A stretch of 64,000 nt of DNA from Acidobacteriota bacterium (lineage in GTDB: Bacteria; Acidobacteriota; Terriglobia; Versatilivoradales; Versatilivoraceae): NCBI GenBank assembly GCA_028875575.1, contig JAPPDF010000028.1:1-64000 (forward strand), given 5' to 3'. Shown one piece after another: positions 25,491 to 33,411 of this stretch. The notes beneath the pieces were generated by a model that saw only the letters and a list, made by a program, of their open reading frames with translations, ran no database searches and had not been told where the DNA came from. Every line of letters starts with the position of its first letter. Positions within the stretch are counted from its first letter, which is position 1. Made by a program: the position numbers and the translations under genes.

Positions 25491-25520
25491 ATTCTAGTGA
25501 AAGCCGATTCTCCAGGTCAA
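25491..25520 (-). promoter_or_regulatory. Predicted promoter of the 6S RNA candidate
   Basis: On the minus strand, TTGACC (25520-25515) and TAGAAT (25496-25491) are 18 nt apart. The transcription start would be near 25484, exactly where the base-paired 5' end of the RNA begins. Confidence 0.6.
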
Positions 25521-25538
25521 GCCCCTTACCTGGAACAC

Positions 25539-26053
25539 CCTGTCTCACCCCTCATGGGCCGCCCCGTCGTGTGGGACGGCGGCGGGTTAGGCAAAAAGTG
25601 AATAGTGGCTAGTGGAGAGTGGAGAGTTATTTGATCGACACGTTACGCATCTTGTCTGAAGTACCGCTGTTTCGCCCTGTATCAGCCGCGCCGTCGCACG
25701 GTCCGGAGTCGAGCCTTGCCCCCCACCGCATCAGCCTTCGCCTGCGGCTCGGCTTCTGCGACTCCCCCTCAAGGGGGGAGTGATAGAGTTCTACTGGAAG
25801 CCTTGTGCTGGCCTGAAGAATCACTCCCCCCTTGAGGGGGAGTCGGTGAGACAAGGGCTCCGCCCGCAGTCGAACCGGTGGGGGGGACGGAACCAGCGAG
25901 ATCGCCGGATAGGAGATCCAGCCCCCAATCGAGCCGGTGGAGGGCCCCAGTCTCCCAGGTTCGTAACAGGCCCCTGTTTCACTCTCGTATGATCCGCGCG
26001 GAAGGACAGGGGGCTTGTCTGAAGCACGCCTGTTTCACAGTGTATGATCCGCA
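25539..26053. repeat. Cluster of four short dispersed repeats (TATGATCCGC family)
   Basis: Variants of TGTTTCACTCTC-(G/T)TATGATCCGC occur at about 25539-25576, 25651-25696, 25971-26000 and 26013-26053, and a fifth copy lies at 12642-12679. The copies at 25651 and 26013 also share the flank CTTGTCTGAAG(T/C)AC, and those at 12642 and 25539 share GCCGCCCCGTCGT-like right ends. They occupy the gene-free spacer between zapA and the 6S RNA (25521-26135). Frames in this stretch do not look coding. Confidence 0.6.
25719..25887. repeat. Long inverted repeat with CTCCCCCTTGAGGGGGAG cores
   Basis: The 26 bases at 25759-25784 are perfectly complementary to 25820-25845 around a 35-nt loop. Each arm is itself a near-palindrome of C and G runs. 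An outer pair, CCCCCCACCG (25719-25728) and CGGTGGGGGG (about 25876-25885), extends the symmetry to about 165 bp. The extent and palindromic cores suggest a non-autonomous repeat element inserted in the zapA-6S spacer. Confidence 0.65.
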
Positions 26054-26135
26054 CACAACGTCGGGCCCCGTCGATCATCTGACTATCATCCGACCTCTCG
26101 GCGGAGTATGGCCTATCTTCCCGGCGGTCCATTTC

Positions 26136-26429
26136 TCATTCGGGAAGGAACGCGTCCAGCATATCGGAGCAGCGGCTGCTCTTGTCGGCGAGAGCGGCGT
26201 CTGACCGCTCGGCCTGATCCCGTTGCTGAAACAGCTCATCGGCAATATTCAGCGCCGCCATCACGGCTACCTTGACGGTATCGACGGTTCGACTGGACTC
26301 CTGGATTTCTCGCATTTTTCCGTCGACATAAGCCGAAAGCCGCTCCAGGTAGTCTCCGTCGATGGCCCCGGTGACAGCGTAAACCCGATCGCAGATCTCA
26401 ACCCGCCTGACCTCATTTTCGCTTTGCAT
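26136..26429 (-). CDS. zapA: Cell division protein ZapA
   Basis: ZapA cross-links FtsZ protofilaments at midcell. The 97 residues show the short beta head (VRRVEICDRVYAVTGAIDGDYLERLSAYVDGKM) and the helical C-terminal half (TVKVAVMAALNIADELFQ). The ATG at 26429 has GGAG eight bases upstream. An in-frame GTG at 26438 would overlap that Shine-Dalgarno and is rejected. The gene ends the long translation block (zapB is 25 nt upstream) and is followed by the repeat-rich spacer and the 6S RNA. Confidence 0.88.
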   Translation of the reverse strand: MQSENEVRRVEICDRVYAVTGAIDGDYLERLSAYVDGKMREIQESSRTVDTVKVAVMAALNIADELFQQRDQAERSDAALADKSSRCSDMLDAFLPE

Positions 26430-26454
26430 CGTCCGCACTCCAAAGGTCGACCAT

Positions 26455-26712
26455 TCAAATTTCCCATCCGTCCAAACTGCCCAGGATCCGCTCGACTTTC
26501 TCCCTGATCATCTCCCGGTCCTTTCCAAATTCCGAGACCTCGGACTTCAGCCGATCATTCTCCGAGGCAAACTGCTCCATTTCCGATTTGAGTCTCCGGA
26601 CTTCTGCTTCCAGGGCTTCCTTTTGAGCCCTGGTGGCCTTGAACAACTCCGCCATTCGATAAACCCGGCTCTCGAGGTCAGCAAATTTTTCCAATCCGTC
26701 TCCCAACGTCAT
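26455..26712 (-). CDS. zapB: ZapB-like coiled-coil cell division protein
   Basis: This is an 85-residue, almost entirely heptad-repeat protein (about 10-75) with Leu/Ile/Met core positions and charged flanks, as in ZapB, which bundles at the Z ring through ZapA. Its ATG overlaps the pheT stop (ATGA) and zapA follows after 25 nt. Sequence alone cannot separate ZapB from other short coiled coils; the placement between pheT and zapA supports the call. Confidence 0.7.
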   Translation of the reverse strand: MTLGDGLEKFADLESRVYRMAELFKATRAQKEALEAEVRRLKSEMEQFASENDRLKSEVSEFGKDREMIREKVERILGSLDGWEI

Positions 26713-28763
26713 CCCCTTAGCTGTGCACCGAACCTGTCTCTCAGGCTGGCCAACACCGCTTGGTCGAATCGATTGGCATCTTCCTCCACCAGCGTTCGAT
26801 CCAGCCTCTGGTAAACGAGTCGGATCGATATTCCCTTCTTGCCGTGCGGCAATCGACCTCCCCGATACAGGTCAAACGGAAATATCGAATGGAGCTCCCG
26901 GATTCGAGTGCCCCGAATAGCCGATTCAATGTCCCCATAGCTAACGTCACCATCCACCACAATGGAGAGGTCCCTCTGAATGGCAGGGAAACGCGGAATT
27001 CGCTTGGCTCTGGGTTCGGAACGCCACAGTGGATGGAGTTGGTTCAACTCGATTTCAGCCGCAAACACCGGCTGTCCAATCTTGTGGTCCGAACAAATGC
27101 CGGGATCCAGTTTACCGAAACTGCCCAGCTCCGCATCCCCGAGCCGGATTTGTCCGGCAGCAACCGAACTCCAGTGGGAATCCAACTTGTCGCAAGCTTC
27201 AAACCGAACATCCTCCTTGCCAGGTGTCGACGGCTCCAACAGAGTCTCGATATCCCCCTTGAGGTCAAAGAGCGAGTAAGCCTTGGCGGCGCCGTGAACC
27301 GTTTTTTCCTCCAGGTTGCCTGTCACCAGCAGCCCCACCCTGGATTGCTCTCCAGACTGTTGCGGCTGAACCCAACCGTAGACTTTTCCTATCTCAAAGA
27401 CCTTGAGGCTTCGAATACCGCGATTGTAATTCCACGACAGCGAAGCCAAGAGCCCCGGCAAGAGCGAGGTTCTCATGACTCCCGTCTCGGAGGAAATTGG
27501 ATTCAACACCGAAATCGCCGGCTTGGCGCCGAATTTGAGATCCTCCCTCGCATCCACCAGGGGATAGGTCAGTGTTTGAGAATATCCCAGGTGCAACAAG
27601 CGCTCGGTCACGGTCTTTTCGACTCGGTGATCCTGGCGGCGCTGGGCGCCGCCCTGCCAGGCCGGCAGCGTGGAGGGCAGGTTTCCGTAACCGTGGTGAC
27701 GAGCAATCTCCTCGACCAGGTCGATCTCCCGGTCCACATCCAGCCTGGAGGTCGGGAGGTGAACCCTCCAGCCTTCGGGCCCACTGTCGAGAATCCTGAA
27801 CTGCAGGGAGTTGAGGATCCTCTCAACCTCGTCGCCGTCAATTTCCAGACCCAGGAGTCTGGCCAGGCGCGACCGGCGAAGCAGCACCGGAGGCCTCTGC
27901 AAGACGCCGGGATAGTTGTCGATGGGTCCCTGCAGGACTTCTCCGCCGGCCAGTTCCTGAATCAGTTGGGCGGCTCGGTTGGCGGCGGGCAGGGTCGCTT
28001 CCAGGTCTGCTCCCCGTTCGAACCGATGAGAGGCCTCCGTATGGATTCCCAGGGCCTTGGAGGTCTTTCGAACCGAAACGGGATCGAACCAGGCGCTTTC
28101 CACCAATACATCTCTGGTGCCAGAGCCGATTTCGCTAACCAGTCCTCCCATGACTCCGGCCAGGGCCAGAGGCTTTACCGGGTCGGCAATGAGCAGCATC
28201 CCCTCCCTCAAACGGTGCTCAACCCCGTCGAGAGTCACCAGGCGCTCGCCGTTGCGCGCCTCTCGCACCACGATTCGCGCGGCGTCAATCCTGGACAGAT
28301 CGAAGGCATGGGTCGGATGGCCACACTCCATCAGCACGTAGTTGGTGGCATCGACTATGTTGTTGATGGGACGAATATCCAGGGAATCCAGCCTTTGGCA
28401 CAGCCAATCCGGAGAGGGCCCGACCCGAACCCCCCGAATCAACCGCGCCGAGTAGCGGCGACACTGTCGGGGCGATTCGATCTCGACCGAGGCCTGACTG
28501 GAGGTCGACGGCCGGCATTCGGACAACTCGACCTGCCTTGTCCGAAGGGTCTTGCCATAGAGAGTGGCAATCTCTCTGGCGACGCCCCGGTGACCCAGAC
28601 AATCCGGTCGATTGGTGGTCAGCTCGAGCTCCAGGAGAGTGTCCGAGGATCCGGATTCGATGACCTCGGCCACCACGCCGCAATTGGTCAAATCCGCCGC
28701 CAGCCGATCGGGTCCGGCGTCGAAATCCACCATTTCTCCAAGCCAGCGATAGCTAACGATCAT
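26709..28763 (-). CDS. pheT: Phenylalanine-tRNA ligase subunit beta (short form)
   Basis: The 684 residues form the beta subunit of the alpha2-beta2 enzyme. The N-terminal block (VSYRWLGEMVDFDAGPDRLA) leads directly into LELELTTNRPDCLGHRGVAREIA, so the EMAPII-like tRNA-binding domain of about 110 residues found at 40-150 in standard 790-residue PheT is absent. The B3/B4 editing, B5 and pseudo-catalytic domains follow, and the C terminus is an anticodon-binding FDX-ACB domain (FPAIQRDLSIVVD). It lies 28 nt after pheS and overlaps zapB. No frameshift is seen, so the short form looks genuine. Confidence 0.94.
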   Translation of the reverse strand: MIVSYRWLGEMVDFDAGPDRLAADLTNCGVVAEVIESGSSDTLLELELTTNRPDCLGHRGVAREIATLYGKTLRTRQVELSECRPSTSSQASVEIESPRQCRRYSARLIRGVRVGPSPDWLCQRLDSLDIRPINNIVDATNYVLMECGHPTHAFDLSRIDAARIVVREARNGERLVTLDGVEHRLREGMLLIADPVKPLALAGVMGGLVSEIGSGTRDVLVESAWFDPVSVRKTSKALGIHTEASHRFERGADLEATLPAANRAAQLIQELAGGEVLQGPIDNYPGVLQRPPVLLRRSRLARLLGLEIDGDEVERILNSLQFRILDSGPEGWRVHLPTSRLDVDREIDLVEEIARHHGYGNLPSTLPAWQGGAQRRQDHRVEKTVTERLLHLGYSQTLTYPLVDAREDLKFGAKPAISVLNPISSETGVMRTSLLPGLLASLSWNYNRGIRSLKVFEIGKVYGWVQPQQSGEQSRVGLLVTGNLEEKTVHGAAKAYSLFDLKGDIETLLEPSTPGKEDVRFEACDKLDSHWSSVAAGQIRLGDAELGSFGKLDPGICSDHKIGQPVFAAEIELNQLHPLWRSEPRAKRIPRFPAIQRDLSIVVDGDVSYGDIESAIRGTRIRELHSIFPFDLYRGGRLPHGKKGISIRLVYQRLDRTLVEEDANRFDQAVLASLRDRFGAQLRG

Positions 28764-28791
28764 CGTTCAGGTTTTACACACGAGCCAATAA

Positions 28792-29814
28792 CTAGAACTG
28801 CCGTAGAAACCGCAAATCATTCTGATAGAAGTGCTGAATGTTTTCGACCCCATACTTGATCATGGCAAAGCGCTCAATGCCGACGCCGAAGGCAAATCCG
28901 GTATAGCGTTCAGAGTCGATACCCACGTGGCGGAACACTTCGGGATCCACCATACCTGCTCCCAATACCTCGATCCAACCGGTTTGCTTGCAGACGCGGC
29001 ACCTGCCGCCCGAACAGAACGTGCAGGAGATATCCACCTCGGCGCTGGGCTCGGTAAAGCCGAAGTAACTGGGACGAAAGCGGACCCGGGTTCCATCACT
29101 GAAGAAGGCCTTCAGAAAATACTCCATCGTCCCCTTGAAATCCCGGAAGGTGAGGTGCTCATCCACGGCCAGACCCTCAACCTGCTGAAAGACAGGGGAA
29201 TGGGTGGCATCGGGAGTGTCCCTTCGATAGACAGTACCCGGACAGATGATGCGGAGCGGTGGATTCAGCCGTTCCATAGTCCGAATCTGCACGGGCGAGG
29301 TGTGGGTCCTCAACAACAGGCTTTCCGAAACGTAGAAGGTGTCTCCCTCGTCTCTGGCGGGATGATCCTCGGGAATATTCAAAGCCTCGAAGTTGTAATA
29401 GGTGGTCTCTATTTCCGGTCCGTCCGCAACCGAATAGCCGATGGAACAAAAGATTTCCTCGATGTCGCGCCGCACACGGGTCAGTGGGTGCAGGTGGCCG
29501 AGCCCGCGCCGCTTGCCCGGGAGTGTCAGGTCGAGGGTGACCCTGGCCGTCTCCTGCCGGATCGACTCCGACTCGATCCTTTGTCTGGCGGTCTCCATGG
29601 CGGTCTCGATCCTGGCCTTGAACTGGTTCAGGCTGCGCCCGACCTCTTTTCGATCGGCCACGGCAAGAGACTTGAGTCCCTTCATCAGCAGAGTCAACTG
29701 CCCTCCCTTGCGGCCCAGGTATCGATCTCGCAGCAATGAAAGCTGTTGCCCGGATCTGGCTTCCGCCAAATCGGCATCGAAGGACTGTTTCAACGCGGCC
29801 AGCTTCTCCAACAT
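28792..29814 (-). CDS. pheS: Phenylalanine-tRNA ligase subunit alpha
   Basis: The catalytic subunit, 340 residues. The N-terminal coiled coil that contacts tRNA spans about 1-85. The class II core contains HPLTRVRRDIEEIF (motif 1 region), GTVYRRDTPDATHSPVFQQVEG (motif 2) and GFAFGVGIERFAMIKYG (motif 3). It makes Phe-tRNA with PheT. A predicted terminator hairpin lies 37 nt upstream of the ATG, so expression may be set by read-through from rplT. Confidence 0.97.
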   Translation of the reverse strand: MLEKLAALKQSFDADLAEARSGQQLSLLRDRYLGRKGGQLTLLMKGLKSLAVADRKEVGRSLNQFKARIETAMETARQRIESESIRQETARVTLDLTLPGKRRGLGHLHPLTRVRRDIEEIFCSIGYSVADGPEIETTYYNFEALNIPEDHPARDEGDTFYVSESLLLRTHTSPVQIRTMERLNPPLRIICPGTVYRRDTPDATHSPVFQQVEGLAVDEHLTFRDFKGTMEYFLKAFFSDGTRVRFRPSYFGFTEPSAEVDISCTFCSGGRCRVCKQTGWIEVLGAGMVDPEVFRHVGIDSERYTGFAFGVGIERFAMIKYGVENIQHFYQNDLRFLRQF

Positions 29815-29850
29815 CCCGGGCTCCCAAGCCGACTATCGGCGTGAAACCAG

Positions 29851-29872
29851 AAAAAAAGGGGCCTGAAGCCCC
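29851..29872 (-). terminator. Intrinsic terminator/attenuator before pheS
   Basis: On the minus strand GGGGC (29872-29868), a 5-nt loop and GCCCC (29862-29858) are followed by seven T (29857-29851). Upstream in the same rplT-pheS leader an 8-bp hairpin (29942-29949 with 29956-29963) also forms. E. coli pheST is controlled by attenuation at the same place, but no Phe-rich leader peptide is visible here. Confidence 0.6.
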
Positions 29873-29997
29873 CCTGTCGCTACACCCACCCCTATCGCTT
29901 TATTCCAACACCGAAAGCCCCGCCAGGACGTTCGGAACCGCGACCGGCAACCGGATGCCGGTCCAGTTCCGGGCCAATCGCAGCCGCCGAGCCCGTC

Positions 29998-30357
29998 CTA
30001 TGCGGCTGCCGCCTGTTTGGCGGTCTCGGCCAACTTGGCAAACATGGCCGGATCGTTCACCGCCAAGTCGGCCAGAACCTTGCGGTCCAGCTCAATGCCC
30101 GACTGCTTCAAGCCGTGTATCAGCCTGCTGTAGGAAAGCCCGTTGAGCCTGGCCGCCGCCGAAATGCGCACGATCCACAAGGCCCTGAAATCTCTTTTGC
30201 GCACCCGCCTGTCGCGGGCGGCAAATCTCAACGCCCGATCGACCGATTCCCTGGCGGAATGAAAAAGCTTGCTCTTGGTGCCTCGAAATCCCGAAGAGGC
30301 CTTGAGGAGCTTACGCCTTCGGTTTCTCCGTCCGGCGCCTCGCGTGACTCTTGCCAC
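29998..30357 (-). CDS. rplT: 50S ribosomal protein L20
   Basis: The 119-residue basic protein has the conserved N-terminal [28 protein letters not shown] split over its RNA-binding extension, then the globular part ([20 protein letters not shown]). It binds 23S rRNA domain II early in assembly. L20 can repress its own operon in E. coli. It follows rpmI after 64 nt. Confidence 0.97.
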   Translation of the reverse strand: MARVTRGAGRRNRRRKLLKASSGFRGTKSKLFHSARESVDRALRFAARDRRVRKRDFRALWIVRISAAARLNGLSYSRLIHGLKQSGIELDRKVLADLAVNDPAMFAKLAETAKQAAAA

Positions 30358-30421
30358 GATTGCTTCACCTCCGTCCCATCAATACGCTAGTGCCCGGTGG
30401 ACGGGCTTGCCCAACCCCCTA

Positions 30422-30622
30422 TCAGGAGGCGTAGGGCAACATTTTTTTGACCTTTGACAGATCGCTGCGGCTCACCAGGTCCGACTGGTCGAGCTTGCGT
30501 TTTCGCTTGGTTGTCTTCTTGGTCAAGATGTGGCGGGCGTGGGAATGACCCCGCTTGATTTTGCCACTGGCGGTCAGCTTGAACCGCTTCTTGGCTCCGC
30601 GATGAGTTTTTAGCTTGGGCAC
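30422..30622 (-). CDS. rpmI: 50S ribosomal protein L35
   Basis: The 66-residue basic protein has the family start [15 protein letters not shown] and the core [21 protein letters not shown]. It stands between infC (51 nt upstream) and rplT, the standard infC-rpmI-rplT order. Confidence 0.97.
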   Translation of the reverse strand: MPKLKTHRGAKKRFKLTASGKIKRGHSHARHILTKKTTKRKRKLDQSDLVSRSDLSKVKKMLPYAS

Positions 30623-30673
30623 TTCCCCTCTCCCGCAACGGGCAGGGCTTCCGGCCTGGGCCGGCCCCCTGTC

Positions 30674-31210
30674 CTACTTTTTGCCTGCAAAAATGACGAA
30701 CATGTGGTTGCCTTCCATTTTCGGATTTCCCTCAACCGAACCCTGCTCGCCGACGTCCTCGATCAGGCGGAGAATCAACTGGCGTCCAATGCTCTTGTGC
30801 GCCATTTCCCGACCCCGAAAATTGACCGACGCCTTTACCTTGTCTCCGTCTTCCAGGAAGCGAAGGATGTTCTTCTTCTTGAACTCGTAGTCGTGATTGT
30901 CGGTCTTGGGACGAAACTTGACCTCCTTGACGTGGATCATCTTCTGGTGCTTCTTGGCCTCGTGCGCCTTCTTCTTGAGCTGGTACAGGTACTTGCCGTA
31001 ATTCATGATACGGCAGACCGGGGGTTTGGCCGTGGCGGAAATCTCAACCAGGTCCAGCTCTTTTGCTTTGGCCACCTTCAGTGCATCCGCCGGAGGCATA
31101 ACACCGAGTTGCTGGCCGTCCACATCAATCACCCGAATTTCTCTGGCCCGAATGCGATCATTGATGTTGACGCGGATCCGCTGACGACTAAACGTGGGCT
31201 TGCGACGAAT
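30674..31210 (-). CDS. infC: Translation initiation factor IF-3, AUU start
   Basis: IF-3 prevents premature 70S assembly and proofreads the initiator codon. From an AUU at 31210 the protein has 178 residues (E. coli IF-3 has 180) and includes the conserved N-terminal helix region RVNINDRIRAREIRVIDVDGQQLG. The first ATG/GTG-type start in frame, a GTG at 31132, would remove most of that domain. The AUU is preceded by GGAGGTGG (31222-31215) at six-base spacing, and no ATG, GTG or TTG lies in frame nearby. The C-terminal domain (KTDNHDYEFKKKNILRFL) is complete. AUU starts let IF-3 repress its own mRNA in E. coli. Confidence 0.93.
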   Translation of the reverse strand: MRRKPTFSRQRIRVNINDRIRAREIRVIDVDGQQLGVMPPADALKVAKAKELDLVEISATAKPPVCRIMNYGKYLYQLKKKAHEAKKHQKMIHVKEVKFRPKTDNHDYEFKKKNILRFLEDGDKVKASVNFRGREMAHKSIGRQLILRLIEDVGEQGSVEGNPKMEGNHMFVIFAGKK

Positions 31211-31222
31211 ACATCCACCTCC
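31208..31222 (-). promoter_or_regulatory. Shine-Dalgarno and AUU initiation codon of infC
   Basis: GGAGGTGG (31222-31215) precedes ATT (31210-31208). The spacing from GGAGGT to ATT is six bases, which is optimal. The rare codon and strong site together suggest IF-3-dependent autoregulation, as in E. coli infC. Confidence 0.8.
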
Positions 31223-31255
31223 GTGATTTTGCCATTTTCGACAGATGCGGACCGG

Positions 31256-33181
31256 CTAGGGCCGCACTGCCTTCTTGTCCCGTAAATCCTGAATCAAATC
31301 CAGAAATTTTTCAAAGGAAAAAGAACCGAGATCGCCGTCAAACCGGTTCCTGACCGAAAGTGTACCCTGCTCCAACTCCCTGTCTCCCAAGATAACCATG
31401 AAGGGTACTTTCTCAACTTGAGCTCTCCGGATCTTGGCGTTCACCTTCTCGTTCCGCAGGTCGCTCTTGACCCGAAACTTCTCTTGAACCAGCCTGGATT
31501 CGAGGGTCGAGGCCGCTTCCGCGTGTCGCTGGCTGATTGGCAGAACAACGACCTGGACTGGGGCCAGCCACAGTGGAAACGCGCCGGCGTAATGTTCAAT
31601 CAATATCCCGAAGAACCGTTCCATGGACCCCAGCAGGGCGCGGTGAACCATGTAGGGACGGTGCAATTTTCCGTCTTCTCCCACATAGGAGAGATCGAAG
31701 CGCTCCGGAAGATTGAAATCGAACTGAATGGTGGTGCACTGCCAGGAACGACCGATGGCATCCTTGATCTTCAGGTCGATCTTGGGCCCATAAAATGCGC
31801 CTCCTCCTTCGTCGGTGCTGTACTCCAGTCCTCGCGCCTCCACGGCTCTGCGCAGGGCCTCGGTGGAGACGTCCCAGTCTTCGACCGACCCGACGTACTT
31901 CTCGGGCCGCGTCGACAGAAAGACCTCAAGGTCGCTGAAGCCGAAACTGCGCAGCAGCGACAGGGTGAAGTCCAGCACGCCCAGGATTTCCTCTTCGATC
32001 TTCTCTGACTGGCAAAAGATGTGGGCGTCGTCCTGAGTGAATCCCCGCACCCGCAGCAAACCCTGCAGCACACCCGAACGTTCGTACCGATACACGGTTC
32101 CGGTTTCAGCCCACCGCAACGGAAGGTCGCGATAGCTCCGCAACTGATTCTTGTAGATGAGGATATGGAACGGGCAGTTCATGGGCTTGAGCTGATAGTC
32201 CACCTCGTCCACTTCCATCGCCGAATACATGCTCTGTAGATAGAAGTCGACGTGCCCGCTGGTGCGCCACAAGTCCTTCTTGGCGATATGGGGGGTGTAC
32301 ACGAATTGGTAGCCACCGCTGAGATGTTGCTGGCGCCAGAAATCTTCGATCTCGTTGCGAATCAAGGCTCCATTGGGGTGCCAGAAGACCAGGCCCGGGC
32401 CTGCTTCCTCCTGCAGGCTGAAGAGGTCCAACTCCTTGCCGATGCGGCGGTGATCGCGCTTCTTGGCCTCCTCCAGTTGATGGAGATAGAGGGCGAGCTG
32501 CTTCTTGTCGTAGAACGAGGTTCCATAGATTCGCTGGAGCTGCTGGTTGGTCTCGTCACCCTTCCAATAGGCCCCGGCCACCGACAACAGCTTCAACGCC
32601 TTGATCCTGCCCAGGGATGGGATGTGAGGTCCCCTGCAGAAATCGATGAGGCTTCCGACCTTGTAGCAGGAAAAGCGTTCCCCGGCCCTGTCCTGGATCA
32701 ACTCGCATTTGAGGTCGGCTCCCTGCTTCCGGAACCATTCCAACCCCTCCGCCTTGTCCATCCATTGTCGTTCAAAGGGGTAGTCGGCCCTCACCAGCTC
32801 CAACATCCGCTGCTCGATGCTCTCCAGTTCCTCCGCCGTAAAAGGAGCATCCCGCTGAAAATCGTAGTAGAAGCCGTTCTCGATGGGTGGTCCGATACCC
32901 AGCTGGGTTCCCGGAAACAGTTCAATGACCGCCAGCGCCAACAGGTGGGCGCTGCTGTGACGATATACCTGCAGGGCCTCCGGGTCCCGCTCGGTCAGGA
33001 TGGTGACCGAGGCGTCACTGTCCAGCCTGGCGGTCAAGTCCACCAGTTGGCCATCCACCTTGCCCACCAGGGCCGCTCGCGCCAGGCGGGACCCGATGGA
33101 CCGGGCCACGTCCAAAACGGTTACTCCAGAATCGAAATCCTTCCGGCTGCCGTCCGGCAGTGTCACTGTAATCTGGCTCAT
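31256..33181 (-). CDS. thrS: Threonine-tRNA ligase
   Basis: The 641 residues carry the full bacterial domain set: TGS domain (1-62), N2 editing domain with [17 protein letters not shown] and the C-terminal part of its Zn/His site, a class II catalytic core (motif 2 [21 protein letters not shown], Zn ligand Cys in MNCPFH) and the anticodon-binding domain ([16 protein letters not shown]). It opens the thrS-infC-rpmI-rplT-pheST block, with 45 nt before the infC AUU. A TTGACC/TACTTT promoter lies just upstream. AAGGAG lies rather far (14 nt) from the ATG. Confidence 0.97.
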   Translation of the reverse strand: MSQITVTLPDGSRKDFDSGVTVLDVARSIGSRLARAALVGKVDGQLVDLTARLDSDASVTILTERDPEALQVYRHSSAHLLALAVIELFPGTQLGIGPPIENGFYYDFQRDAPFTAEELESIEQRMLELVRADYPFERQWMDKAEGLEWFRKQGADLKCELIQDRAGERFSCYKVGSLIDFCRGPHIPSLGRIKALKLLSVAGAYWKGDETNQQLQRIYGTSFYDKKQLALYLHQLEEAKKRDHRRIGKELDLFSLQEEAGPGLVFWHPNGALIRNEIEDFWRQQHLSGGYQFVYTPHIAKKDLWRTSGHVDFYLQSMYSAMEVDEVDYQLKPMNCPFHILIYKNQLRSYRDLPLRWAETGTVYRYERSGVLQGLLRVRGFTQDDAHIFCQSEKIEEEILGVLDFTLSLLRSFGFSDLEVFLSTRPEKYVGSVEDWDVSTEALRRAVEARGLEYSTDEGGGAFYGPKIDLKIKDAIGRSWQCTTIQFDFNLPERFDLSYVGEDGKLHRPYMVHRALLGSMERFFGILIEHYAGAFPLWLAPVQVVVLPISQRHAEAASTLESRLVQEKFRVKSDLRNEKVNAKIRRAQVEKVPFMVILGDRELEQGTLSVRNRFDGDLGSFSFEKFLDLIQDLRDKKAVRP

Positions 33182-33214
33182 CTCTGGCTCACCGACTCCT
33201 TCGTCCTCGACGGC

Positions 33215-33243
33215 AAAGTACCAAATAAACCCAGCTTGGTCAA
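33215..33243 (-). promoter_or_regulatory. Predicted promoter of the thrS operon
   Basis: On the minus strand TTGACC (33243-33238) and TACTTT (33220-33215) are 17 nt apart. The start would be near 33208, about 27 nt before the thrS ATG. A 14-bp palindrome, ACTCCCCGGGGAGT, lies farther upstream near 33310-33323. The rest of the 230-nt spacer to the divergent acyl-CoA synthetase shows nothing else. Confidence 0.5.
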
Positions 33244-33411
33244 TATCCTAGCCCCACATTCCAGGGGTCTCCCTTCCGCTTGGCCAAGGGCGACTCATCG
33301 AGCCCGGCCGACTCCCCGGGGAGTGTCGGCGATGCAAACTCTACCGGAAAACGGGCCGCTCGCGTACTATTGTTCCCTGGCCCGCAACTCCCGAGCGCCG
33401 CCCGGCATATC

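Noticed and set aside
25236-25992. Several 70-80-residue frames in the zapA-ymdB spacer
   Set aside because: They cross the 6S RNA candidate and palindromic repeats, and lack ribosome-binding sites.
26760-28859. A 699-residue plus-strand frame opposite pheT
   Set aside because: It shows no domain and is the mirror of pheT; the minus-strand gene has the full PheT motifs.
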